Positions 56,865 through 63,420 of a stretch of 64,000 nt of DNA are shown one piece after another. The notes under the pieces are model-generated. The model made no database searches. It saw only the letters and a list, made by a program, of their open reading frames with translations, and was not told the origin of the DNA. Within the stretch, counting starts at the first letter, position 1. Each line of letters begins with the position of its first letter. The DNA is taken from positions 1 through 64,000 of the forward strand of contig JAHXIO010000019.1 in assembly GCA_025655595.1 (NCBI GenBank), read 5' to 3'. The translations under genes were made by a program, and so were the position numbers. This stretch comes from Candidatus Thiodiazotropha sp. (ex Monitilora ramsayi). GTDB lineage: Bacteria; Pseudomonadota; Gammaproteobacteria; Chromatiales; Chromatiaceae.

Positions 56865-57461
56865 TTGGATAAATTTGAAGCTGTTAGGTTTTATGGTCTT
56901 GCTAGTAATTTTTGGCAGCTTACTCTAAACGTTGCTGAGGAATTGATCGAACGTGGAAACCCTAGTTCGATGTCGTATGAGGGATGGGGCTGGCCTAGTG
57001 ATGAAGAGTATGAAGAACACACGAAATGGTCTGATCTAAATATAATTGAACCAACTTTATTTAACTTTTATCACGGCATAGAGTTAAGCCTAAAATCTCT
57101 GATCTTAGCCAAAGAAGAAGAATTAAAAAATGATCATAAACTCTCCAATCTACTAACCATAGTAAAGGAATTGTATGGAGCTGTAGGCTTTGTAGAATTT
57201 TACGAAAAATATATTTATCAGAAAAAGCTTCCAGAGGTTATCAACAACTTTTGTCGAGAAACTGGAATGACAATGGATCTTTACTTTCAAAGCTTGAAAT
57301 ATCCAACAAGCACTAAAGGCCATGAGTTTAACCATTCATCATTGAGAGCCTTAGATGATATCGGTGTTACTCTATTTCAAGAAATATCAGAAGATTTAAG
57401 GTCGGCTAGAAAAGAAGTGCAAAAATACATTGCTAGCGAGTGCAGCGATGTTCTCGCATAA
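56865..57461 (+). CDS. HEPN-like hypothetical protein (cassette gene)
   Basis: An all-helical protein of 198 residues from TTG 56865, with GGAG 11 nt upstream. The frame is open further upstream, but that part runs through the attC-like site. Central LFNFYHGIELSLKSLILAKEEE and HKLSNLLTIVKELY resemble the HEPN fold of RNases and nucleotidyltransferase partners. The catalytic RxxxxH motif is not seen, so RNase activity is doubtful. Its stop codon TAA lies inside the left core GCATAAC of the next attC, a cassette hallmark. The HEPN reading is tentative. Confidence 0.7.
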   Translation: MDKFEAVRFYGLASNFWQLTLNVAEELIERGNPSSMSYEGWGWPSDEEYEEHTKWSDLNIIEPTLFNFYHGIELSLKSLILAKEEELKNDHKLSNLLTIVKELYGAVGFVEFYEKYIYQKKLPEVINNFCRETGMTMDLYFQSLKYPTSTKGHEFNHSSLRALDDIGVTLFQEISEDLRSARKEVQKYIASECSDVLA

Positions 57462-57524
57462 CAAACAGCTGCAGCGGATCAATTTACGCTGCGCTTCAAT
57501 TGCCCGCTGAGCTGGTCGTTATGC
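57456..57524 (+). repeat. attC recombination site 3 (best match)
   Basis: The left core GCATAAC (57456-57462) and right core GTTATGC (57518-57524) are exact reverse complements. Inside, AGCT and CAGCGG pair with CCGCTG and AGCT, leaving a single extrahelical G on the left arm, which is the canonical attC polarity feature. CAATT and AATTG extend the central stem. The length of 69 bp is typical of attC. Confidence 0.85.
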
Positions 57525-57536
57525 AGCTAAACAACC

Positions 57537-58271
57537 ATGAAATCAATTCTCTTTGAGAAAGCGGCAGACATATTGGATCTCGCTTCTGACAGCGATTATC
57601 AGGTGCTCGATTTTGGATGCGGAAATGGAGAATTGCTAGGAACTCTTTCTGGAAGGGTCGGGACAAGGTCACGCTTAGTGGGATACGATGCAATGGAGAA
57701 ATCCATTGCAATTGCGCAGGCACGCCATCCGAATGCAGAGTTCATCTGCGAGCGATTTGGCGAAGAATTGCCGTTCCCAGATACCTCGTTCGATGTGTTT
57801 GTGACTGTTGACACACTGGAATGTATCAAGAACAAAGAGGCGCTGTTAGCTGAGATTCATCGCGTTCTAAAGCCTGGCGGGGAAATCCTCGCCATGCACT
57901 GGGACTGGGATACACAGACATACAATATCCCAACCCGAGATCTTGCCCGGAAGGCCGTACGGGCCTTTTCCGACTGGAAACAACCGTGGATGGATGAGGC
58001 GGACGGCCAAATGGGTAGGAAGTTGTGGGGGTTGTTCGAGGGTAGTGGAAAATTCCATGGAAGCTCTGATGCTTTTTGCTTGATCGAGACCGAGTACGAA
58101 GCCGGGCAGTATGGCTACGACCGCGCGCGAGACTTATCCGGGCTGGTTGAAGCTGGAGAGTTCGATGAGGGAGAATACAAGCAATTTCGCCGCGAGCTAT
58201 CCGAAAGTCATCAAGGAGGGGAGTATTTCTATAGTGTCACATCCTTTGTCTATCACGGGCGGCGAGCATAA
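57537..58271 (+). CDS. Class I SAM-dependent methyltransferase (cassette gene)
   Basis: A 244-residue methyltransferase. The SAM-binding motif I is VLDFGCGNGELLG at about 23-35. It is followed by LVGYDAMEKSI with the acidic ribose ligand, a motif near FDVFVTVDTLECI, and LKPGGEILAMHW. The C-terminal part has a Trp/Tyr-rich substrate region (WDTQTYNIP). Substrate unknown; small molecules are plausible (Methyltransf_11 type). The start is 12 nt after attC 3, and the stop TAA sits within GCATAAC, the left core of the next site. Confidence 0.88.
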   Translation: MKSILFEKAADILDLASDSDYQVLDFGCGNGELLGTLSGRVGTRSRLVGYDAMEKSIAIAQARHPNAEFICERFGEELPFPDTSFDVFVTVDTLECIKNKEALLAEIHRVLKPGGEILAMHWDWDTQTYNIPTRDLARKAVRAFSDWKQPWMDEADGQMGRKLWGLFEGSGKFHGSSDAFCLIETEYEAGQYGYDRARDLSGLVEAGEFDEGEYKQFRRELSESHQGGEYFYSVTSFVYHGRRA

Positions 58272-58296
58272 CCATCGGCTGAGCCGTTCGTTAGAG
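58266..58296 (+). repeat. Collapsed attC-like site 4
   Basis: GCATAAC (58266-58272) and GTTAGAG (58290-58296) flank only 17 nt, in which CGGCT and AGCCG would be the inner L-box arms. The whole central stem of a normal attC is missing. It looks like an internal deletion that joins two cassettes. Confidence 0.5.
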
Positions 58297-58320
58297 GCGA
58301 TAAACAGAGTACATACGCAG

Positions 58321-58659
58321 ATGGATGAAATACAAATAGATAGCTTCAGACAGCAGTTGCTCGAGCTGCGGTCAGAACTCATAAATCTAAGCAGCACGTC
58401 TGACGACGCAGCAAAGCCTGTGGAACTGGATCAATCAGCCGTTGGCAGGCTCAGTCGAATGGATGCGATGCGTGCGCAAGGCATGGCAATTGAAGCAAAA
58501 GGACGGCGTGAAGACCAGCTCTTAAGAATTGAGGGCGCATTGCGTCGAATTGCCGCTGGTGATTATGGCGTCTGCCTCACGTGTGGGGAAGAGATAAACA
58601 TCCGCAGACTAGAGGTGGATCCTACTTACACTCAATGCATCATGTGTGCGGATAAATAA
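58321..58659 (+). CDS. DksA/TraR-family zinc finger protein
   Basis: A 112-residue protein with the four-cysteine zinc finger CLTC and CIMC separated by a helix (GEEINIRRLEVDPTYTQ), as in TraR and DksA. The N-terminal two thirds form a helical hairpin (MDEIQIDSFRQQLLELRSEL). The tip residues, SAVGRLSRMDAMRAQGMA, resemble small DksA-like proteins that bind RNA polymerase. The DxxDxA tip of DksA is only partly kept. ATG 58321 gives the family start; the frame is open upstream through the methyltransferase. Role in transcription is family inference. Confidence 0.87.
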   Translation: MDEIQIDSFRQQLLELRSELINLSSTSDDAAKPVELDQSAVGRLSRMDAMRAQGMAIEAKGRREDQLLRIEGALRRIAAGDYGVCLTCGEEINIRRLEVDPTYTQCIMCADK

Positions 58660-58663
58660 TAGC

Positions 58664-58750
58664 TTATAACAAGCCGTTAAACCCGCTCACTTCACACTCT
58701 AGGATGTGTCACAGCTACACTGCATCGTGTCTGTTAACGCAGCGTTATTT
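58664..58750 (+). repeat. attC-like recombination site 5
   Basis: The left core TTATAAC (58664-58670) begins 5 nt after the zinc finger gene. CGTTAA and TTAACG form L-box-like arms, and GCGTTATTT (58742-58750) ends the site with an imperfect right core. Inner CAC and GTG repeats allow a stem. Length is 87 bp. Confidence 0.55.
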
Positions 58751-58771
58751 TTATATAGAAGGAATTCAGCA

Positions 58772-59224
58772 ATGAACATTTATAAAGGAATGGTCGCTCT
58801 TCTGGCCATCTTGGCTATCGTCGGATGCCAATCCAATCAAGCAAAAATGGATCCAGCCGTTCGAATGTCAGTTAAAACGGTTGCAATTGTTGCCTCAGAT
58901 CAACTTCCTGAAGAGATCTTCTATATGGGTTCAGAGCATGCATTTAGTGTTGCACTTGGAGGCGTGGTCGGGGCGCTAATTGCCCAAGGTGCTAGTACCA
59001 CGGGTGAGAAAATCGATATGCACCTTAAGCAAAACGTCGATATGCCTAGTATTTACAGGTCACAATTCATCGAAGTCTTCAACAAGAATAATCCACACAA
59101 TATGAGGATAGTTACCGAAGAAGAGGCAGATGCCGTGATTACTCTTGTAATAACTCGTTACGGCTTCGGTAAGGCAAACGCTTTTGCAAGCAACCTCAGG
59201 CCTCTCTTATTATCGGTGGGATAA
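58772..59224 (+). CDS. Lipoprotein, N-terminal part of a frame-disrupted gene
   Basis: This frame encodes 150 residues from ATG 58772, which has GAAGGAA upstream. The N-terminus is a lipoprotein signal: LLAILAIVGCQS, with Cys19 as the lipidation site. The body contains KTVAIVASDQLPEEIFYMG, then GGVVGALIAQGAS, resembling outer-membrane-associated lipoproteins of unknown function. The frame ends in a stop at 59222 directly before a second frame whose product continues the protein (59227-59412). The two look like one gene broken by a one-base shift near 59195-59220. Confidence 0.7.
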   Translation: MNIYKGMVALLAILAIVGCQSNQAKMDPAVRMSVKTVAIVASDQLPEEIFYMGSEHAFSVALGGVVGALIAQGASTTGEKIDMHLKQNVDMPSIYRSQFIEVFNKNNPHNMRIVTEEEADAVITLVITRYGFGKANAFASNLRPLLLSVG

Positions 59225-59226
59225 AG

Positions 59227-59412
59227 ATGCAAGAAAAGTCTGGAAACATTATCTGGAGCGATGGTGCATCGGTTAGCCCACTGAACTCAGATATTTATGG
59301 AACAGACATCGAGAGCTATTTTAGAGATCCAGCGAACTTCGAACGGTCACTTTCCAGTGCGTTCAAATCAATCTCGGAAGAATTGGTTCAAAAGCTAAAT
59401 AATAATACATAA
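59227..59412 (+). pseudogene. C-terminal part of the frame-disrupted lipoprotein gene
   Basis: A 61-residue frame beginning MQEKSGNIIWSDGASVSP. It is open upstream to overlap the end of the preceding frame, where it would read SLIIGGIKMQEKSG. No ribosome site precedes ATG 59227. The product fits as the continuation of the lipoprotein: a W-containing strand followed by a C-terminal helix (ERSLSSAFKSISEELVQKL). Its stop TAA lies in ACATAAC, the left core of the next attC-like site. Either a real frameshift or a sequencing error could explain the split. Confidence 0.55.
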
Positions 59413-59496
59413 CAAGGTGCTCACTACGCTCACTATCGTTCACTGGGACAGCCTACGTACGCTGCGCTCTGGCTACCCGTTACCACAAAGTTAAGT
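59407..59496 (+). repeat. attC-like recombination site 6
   Basis: The left core ACATAAC (59407-59413) contains the stop codon of the preceding frame. The right core GTTAAGT (59490-59496) matches the GTTRRRY consensus. An inner stem forms between GGGACAGCC and GGCTACCC with one mismatch. The 90-bp length is within the attC range. Confidence 0.6.
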
Positions 59497-59550
59497 GTCA
59501 GAACAATAAGTCATATATTTAAAAAGATACGAATCTTAAGGAAAATATTC

Positions 59551-59925
59551 ATGATAAAAATTTCAGTGAGTATTGATGTCTCAGACCTGAAGCAGGCGGA
59601 GAGCTTTTATATAGAAGCTCTAGGTTGTAAAAAACTTAGAGATCAAGGCTCAGATATGTCTGTTCTTTCTACAGATAATTGCGATATATATCTCCAGGAA
59701 AAAGAAGCTGGAAGCAAGCCTCTCGTATCAGATGAAGTTGTCCGTGATTATAAGCGTCATTGGACTCCTGTTCATTTGGATTTTCTAACAGAGAATGTTG
59801 ATGAGATTGTCAGAAAAATACTCCGGTTAGGTGGTTTACATGAAGGCGGAGAAAGTGGGGATTGGGGGTCTATTGCTTATTGTGCAGACCCATTCGGTAA
59901 CGGTTTTTGTGTGATCAATGAATGA
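59551..59925 (+). CDS. VOC-family (glyoxalase-fold) protein (cassette gene)
   Basis: A 124-residue protein with the two babbabb modules of the vicinal oxygen chelate fold. VSIDVSDLKQAESFYIEALG opens the first. WTPVHLDFLTENVDEIV opens the second, with its metal-site His, and it ends DPFGNGFCVINE with the final Glu. The third ligand position is not clear. Members include glyoxalases, dioxygenases and antibiotic-binding proteins, so function is open. AAGGAAAA lies about 10 nt upstream of ATG 59551. One of three VOC domains within 2.8 kb. Confidence 0.85.
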   Translation: MIKISVSIDVSDLKQAESFYIEALGCKKLRDQGSDMSVLSTDNCDIYLQEKEAGSKPLVSDEVVRDYKRHWTPVHLDFLTENVDEIVRKILRLGGLHEGGESGDWGSIAYCADPFGNGFCVINE

Positions 59926-59998
59926 TACAAATAGTAATCAGGGTTAACGCGTCAATTATTCTATCTTAAAAAACAATTAGTTATGATATTAAAAAAAC

Positions 59999-60100
59999 AC
60001 CTAACAGTGCTATCAGCATGGACATCAAAAAGCTACGCATCGCTTCGCTTTTTGCCTCCGGTTATGGCAGGCGATATACACTAAATTTTCATTATTAGGA
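59999..60100 (+). repeat. attC-like recombination site 7
   Basis: The left core ACCTAAC (59999-60005) matches RYYYAAC exactly. A central stem pairs CAAAAAGC with GCTTTTTG. The right core appears to be ATTAGGA (60094-60100), whose AGGAG serves as the ribosome site of the next gene. The outer arms pair only partly. Confidence 0.5.
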
Positions 60101-60107
60101 GCAGTTA

Positions 60108-60479
60108 ATGGAAACATATGAAAAAGGCGTTGCTCAGTTAGTAGCTATGCTCGGTGAGGAAGGAGCGGGAGAAATAGCCAGAAAGTTCTATGATTTAAGT
60201 CCTGCGTTTGAAAGGGAAGCTGTTTCTGTAGTATTTGGCCGTACTTGGTCAAGAGATCAGATCGATTTAAAAACAAGGTCTCTTTGCAGTATTTGTATAC
60301 TTGCATCACTAGGTCGAATAAATGCGCTAAAGATCAACTTTACTCTAGCAATTCAAAATGGCGCAACTAAAGAGGAAATTGTTGAAGTTCTGTTACAAGT
60401 TGCTGTTTATGCAGGCTATCCGGCCGCGCTTGATGCCTTGGCAACATTCAAAGAAGTTATTGGTGATAGCAATACATAG
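60108..60479 (+). CDS. Carboxymuconolactone decarboxylase-like protein (cassette gene)
   Basis: A 123-residue helical protein of the CMD/AhpD superfamily. The pattern AFEREAVSVVFGRTWSRDQIDLKTRSL, then AIQNGATKEEIVEVLLQVAVYAGYPAAL, matches gamma-carboxymuconolactone decarboxylase-type proteins. The redox CxxC of AhpD is not in place (CSICILAS has a C-x-x-C but without the following His). No aromatic-degradation genes are nearby, so a generic or stress role is as likely. AGGAG lies 8 nt before ATG 60108, within the right core of attC-like site 7. Confidence 0.87.
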   Translation: METYEKGVAQLVAMLGEEGAGEIARKFYDLSPAFEREAVSVVFGRTWSRDQIDLKTRSLCSICILASLGRINALKINFTLAIQNGATKEEIVEVLLQVAVYAGYPAALDALATFKEVIGDSNT

Positions 60480-60505
60480 CTGGGCTAGGCACAATCACCT
60501 TATAG

Positions 60506-60706
60506 ATGTTGTTTGTTCTCAGAAATGGACACGATGGTATGGCTCGGGCTGAATTATGCGGAGGAGAAAATGGAGATATCAACATATATATAATAAATAG
60601 CGTGAATCTTCCTGATGCAGAATCTATAGAGTTTAGGTCCGTGAGTCATCCTGTCAATTATCAAGATAAAAAATGTGAATATACTAGCAATGTAAATATA
60701 GATTAA
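60506..60706 (+). CDS. Doubtful small hypothetical protein
   Basis: A 66-residue frame that ends just before a weak attC-like site. It has no clear ribosome site at ATG 60506; another in-frame ATG lies at 60536. The sequence (for example DAESIEFRSVSHPVNYQDK) has ordinary composition but no recognisable family. Its place at the end of a cassette is the only support. Confidence 0.3.
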   Translation: MLFVLRNGHDGMARAELCGGENGDINIYIINSVNLPDAESIEFRSVSHPVNYQDKKCEYTSNVNID

Positions 60707-60760
60707 TTACTTTCACTCGTTCGACGCACAGTCTCGAGCGGCTTATTTTCAACGTTATCT
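60706..60760 (+). repeat. Weak attC-like site 8
   Basis: GTTATCT at 60754-60760 resembles a right core, and CTCG and CGAG pair inside. The left core is not convincing. It is placed where a site is expected, between two accessory genes. Confidence 0.25.
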
Positions 60761-60845
60761 TGCATTGTCAGGTTTGTGTCGTTACCAACCTTAGAATGAT
60801 ATGACATAGTGCGAATTTTATGATTACCCGATGAGGTGACACAGT

Positions 60846-61439
60846 GTGATAAAGGAAATTCGAACTTCTAAGGGCTGGACACAAGAGCAACTGGCTCAGT
60901 TTAGCGGGCTAAGCATTAGAACAATTCAGCGTATTGAGCGTGGGCATAATGCAGGGTTAGAGTCGTTAAAGTGTCTCGCTGCGGTATTTGATATGGACCT
61001 GTCAGAATTACAAAATGAGAGTTGCACTGGGAGTGAGCTCTTCCTGGGTGCTGACCCAATTTTACCGGTTAAAAGTGTTAATGAGACCGCTAAGTTCTAT
61101 AAGGAAGCATTAGGGTTCGAAATAGAGATACTTTGGAATACACCTCCTTACGCAGTTGTTGCTAGGGATAGAACAATTATCGAGTTTGGAGAAGGAAGAA
61201 AAGAATACGCTGGTACTGGTGTTTGCGTAATCTTTGTGAATGATGTGGATGCGGTTTATAAGGAGTATTCAGATAAGGATGTAGAGTTCTTTGGGGATAT
61301 AGCAAATCGTGACTACGGCAGTCGTGATTTCCGCATAAAAGATAATAACGGCAACGTTTTGATATTCAGTAGCCCTCTGATTAATCAGAAGGAGTTAATC
61401 GATGCTGGAAACTCCGTCAAAAGGAAAGCGGTAAGTTAA
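60846..61439 (+). CDS. XRE DNA-binding domain fused to a VOC domain (cassette gene)
   Basis: A 197-residue two-domain protein. Residues about 3-58 form an XRE-type helix-turn-helix (TQEQLAQFSGLSIRTIQRIERG), split as WTQEQLAQFSGLS and IRTIQRIERG. Residues about 66-180 are a VOC fold (LPVKSVNETAKFYKEALGFE, GVCVIFVNDVDAVY, IKDNNGNVLIFSSP). It could be a ligand-responsive transcription factor. GTG 60846 is the likely start, with GAGGTG 8 nt upstream. The stop TAA lies inside AGTTAAC, the left core of the next attC-like site. Confidence 0.88.
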   Translation: MIKEIRTSKGWTQEQLAQFSGLSIRTIQRIERGHNAGLESLKCLAAVFDMDLSELQNESCTGSELFLGADPILPVKSVNETAKFYKEALGFEIEILWNTPPYAVVARDRTIIEFGEGRKEYAGTGVCVIFVNDVDAVYKEYSDKDVEFFGDIANRDYGSRDFRIKDNNGNVLIFSSPLINQKELIDAGNSVKRKAVS

Positions 61440-61521
61440 CTAGACTAGACTGGTATCACTCGGAAACCGAAAAGTACCGCTTCGCTCTACTTTTTGGTTC
61501 CGGTTAATTTCGACATTAGGA
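61434..61521 (+). repeat. attC-like recombination site 9
   Basis: The left core AGTTAAC (61434-61440) holds the stop codon of the XRE-VOC gene. A long central stem pairs CGGAAACCGAAAAGTA with TACTTTTTGGTTCCGG, allowing small mismatches. The right core is ATTAGGA (61515-61521); the following GG completes an AGGAGG ribosome site for the next gene. Confidence 0.55.
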
Positions 61522-61534
61522 GGCGTATCTAAAA

Positions 61535-61771
61535 ATGAAGAAGCTAAAAAATGAGAAAGAACTGGTTAAGAAAGCAATTGCCGAAGGTATGAAATACGGA
61601 GAAGAGAGAGGTGTGGTTGAATTTGAACCCACAGACTCCGCAAATGAAAAGATAGAGTACATTTATCGCTTACTAGTGCACGATAAAGTCATACAGCCAA
61701 TTCCTCAGGATCAGATTTCTCAATTGTCCATGAGGCACAAACTGGCCATATGGGCATCTAAACTAAAGTAG
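61535..61771 (+). CDS. DUF5062 family small protein (cassette gene)
   Basis: A 78-residue charged helical protein matching DUF5062, a family known mainly from Vibrio and relatives. Shared features are the basic start MKKLKNEKELVKKA, EKIEYIYRLLVHDKVIQPI, and MRHKLAIWASKL at the end. Function unknown. AGGAGG at 61518-61523 lies 11 nt before ATG 61535 and overlaps the attC right core. Confidence 0.78.
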   Translation: MKKLKNEKELVKKAIAEGMKYGEERGVVEFEPTDSANEKIEYIYRLLVHDKVIQPIPQDQISQLSMRHKLAIWASKLK

Positions 61772-61927
61772 GGAGTGGTTCTTGGAGGTCTGGATGATAT
61801 CCATGATCTGTAATGCTGCAGTGTATACATGCGAGCGCATGCGCACCGATAAAATAACCGAGGTGAGTTTCTATTGCTGCTGACACAAGGTATTAGCTGA
61901 AAATCTTTTCAACCTAAAGAATACGAA

Positions 61928-62323
61928 ATGAAAGAAATTACTGGTATCAATCACATTGGAATCAGAGTCACTGACCTGGAAACAGCTAGACGGTTTTATG
62001 CGCAACTAGGATTCAAATTACTAGCAGGTCCTATTGGTCCCGAGCCAGTCGCAATTTTGCAGCATCCCTCTGGCGTAACTATTAATTTGATACTCAATGC
62101 AGATTCTGGTGTTACTGATAACGTACTTATGGATATTCCTGAAAGGCATCCCGGTTATACTCATATAGCACTCGATGTTAATGACATAGAAGCTGTGGAA
62201 GCGTCGGTAAAAAAACTAGGTATTAAGATCACTGAAGGTCCGATCACGTTACCAGACGGTGGGGTGATGTTTTTTATCCGGGATCAAGACAGAAATGTAA
62301 TTGAATTTCACCAAAACGGCTGA
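61928..62323 (+). CDS. VOC-family (glyoxalase/bleomycin-resistance fold) protein
   Basis: A 131-residue VOC protein. The first module begins ITGINHIGIRVTDLETARRFY, with the metal-site His in NHIGI. The second contains YTHIALDVNDIEAVEA with a second His, and the C-terminal RDQDRNVIEFHQNG supplies the Glu. All three metal-ligand positions of a canonical VOC enzyme are therefore kept. The substrate is unknown. It is the last plus-strand gene of the accessory run. I do not see a convincing attC on either side of it. Confidence 0.88.
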   Translation: MKEITGINHIGIRVTDLETARRFYAQLGFKLLAGPIGPEPVAILQHPSGVTINLILNADSGVTDNVLMDIPERHPGYTHIALDVNDIEAVEASVKKLGIKITEGPITLPDGGVMFFIRDQDRNVIEFHQNG

Positions 62324-62413
62324 TTCAGCAGCTGACAATTGTGCCAATACGGACGCGATAAGGCATTGTATGCTGTTGCTCACGCCGCCTTTTATTCCCG
62401 GTTGTGAGATGAA

Positions 62414-62680
62414 TTAGCGGCGTCTGCCACCACGACCTTTTTTAGGGTTGTTAATCCCTACACCGATGGTACTGCCGTCAATGCTTTTTCCATCAAGCGC
62501 GCTTATGGCGGCACGGCCTTCATGTCCTTCCATTTCGACGGTGGCGAAGCCTTTGCACTCGCCTGAGAATATATCTTTAACAAGTTTGATTGAGCGCACT
62601 GCGCCATAGGTGGAAAAGAGGGAGGTTACGCTCTCTTCAGTGGATGAGCGCGGAAGGCCACGCACGAATATCGTTATCAA
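62414..62680 (-). CDS. RNA-binding protein, single RRM
   Basis: An 88-residue RRM protein. RNP2 is IFVRGL at 4-9 and RNP1 is KGFATVEM at 43-50, in which one aromatic residue of the usual pair is replaced. The C-terminus is basic and glycine-rich (KKGRGGRRR). It lies 114 nt downstream of the cold-shock gene on the same strand, and could be co-expressed with it at low temperature. The two are separated by a hairpin at 62749-62772, so read-through would be partial. Confidence 0.92.
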   Translation of the reverse strand: MITIFVRGLPRSSTEESVTSLFSTYGAVRSIKLVKDIFSGECKGFATVEMEGHEGRAAISALDGKSIDGSTIGVGINNPKKGRGGRRR

Positions 62681-62748
62681 TGATCTGGCCTGTTTTGAGC
62701 GCCGGGAAAACGCGTTTGCCGGCTATGTGTGGTGTCGAATCAACGAAA

Positions 62749-62772
62749 TTGGGCTTGCCGAAACAAGCCCAA
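62749..62772 (-). terminator. Hairpin after the cold-shock gene
   Basis: TTGGGCTTG (62749-62757) pairs perfectly with CAAGCCCAA (62764-62772) around a 6-nt loop. On the minus strand it is followed by TTTCGTT. It is probably a modest intrinsic terminator 23 nt after the csp stop. Confidence 0.6.
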
Positions 62773-62794
62773 AATAGAGATTGCTGGATAGCTG

Positions 62795-63004
62795 CTACAA
62801 AGGGACAACTTCGTTAGCCTGGGGTCCTTTCGCGCCTTCAGCCTCGACGAACTCGACTTGTTGACCTTCGGTCAGGGACCGGTGTCCCTCGCCAACGATC
62901 GAGCGAAAATGAACAAAAAGATCTTTGCCGTTTTCACGGGCGATAAATCCATAACCTTTTGCACTGTCGAACCATTTGACAGTTCCGGTCTGTTTTTCAG
63001 ACAT
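62795..63004 (-). CDS. CspA-family cold-shock protein
   Basis: A 69-residue OB-fold RNA chaperone. RNP1 KGYGFI is at 16-21 and RNP2 LFVHF at 29-33, with [11 protein letters not shown] at the start and [15 protein letters not shown] at the end, all typical. It binds single-stranded RNA and DNA and melts secondary structure. A gap of about 400 nt upstream could contain the long 5' leader that such genes use for cold induction. Confidence 0.96.
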   Translation of the reverse strand: MSEKQTGTVKWFDSAKGYGFIARENGKDLFVHFRSIVGEGHRSLTEGQQVEFVEAEGAKGPQANEVVPL

Positions 63005-63420
63005 GCTTACTGAGCCTCGAATATTTTGATGAACTGGAAAAAATGTACCTGCTACTGAATAGAGATTTGGCAGGCAAAATATGAGTCGATCTGGATGGAA
63101 CTCTGAATAGTAACAGCAGACGAGAGATCATATGCGGGACAAATATCAATCAGATACAGAAACGTTATGCGAAAATGTCTGGAAAAGCAATGTTTTATTC
63201 CAATTGATGAGAACTCATGACTTCCCTCATCCTGTAACTCAAGACTGAGAATAAAAATCGATACGTCTGGGTGAATTCAACACACCTCTCTTTCATAAAG
63301 CTCTCATATGTCCGGTTTTTTACGAAATCGTGACCCGGGGCGAGAAGGTATCAGATTCAGTTTGTTTTCATTTTCGTCTGCCAATCTTCGCTACATCACT
63401 AATAGATTGGGAGAATTTCA
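63005..63420. other. Non-coding divergent region of 416 nt
   Basis: This region holds the promoter and probable long leader of the minus-strand csp gene and the promoter of the plus-strand cytochrome gene. No RNA gene or strong hairpin with a T-run is seen. GGGAGAAT lies just before the cytochrome start. Confidence 0.5.

Noticed and set aside
61772-61927. Search for an attC between the DUF5062 gene and the last VOC gene
   Set aside because: There is a GC-rich patch (GCGAGCGCATGCGC) but no matching core pair, so I do not call a site there.
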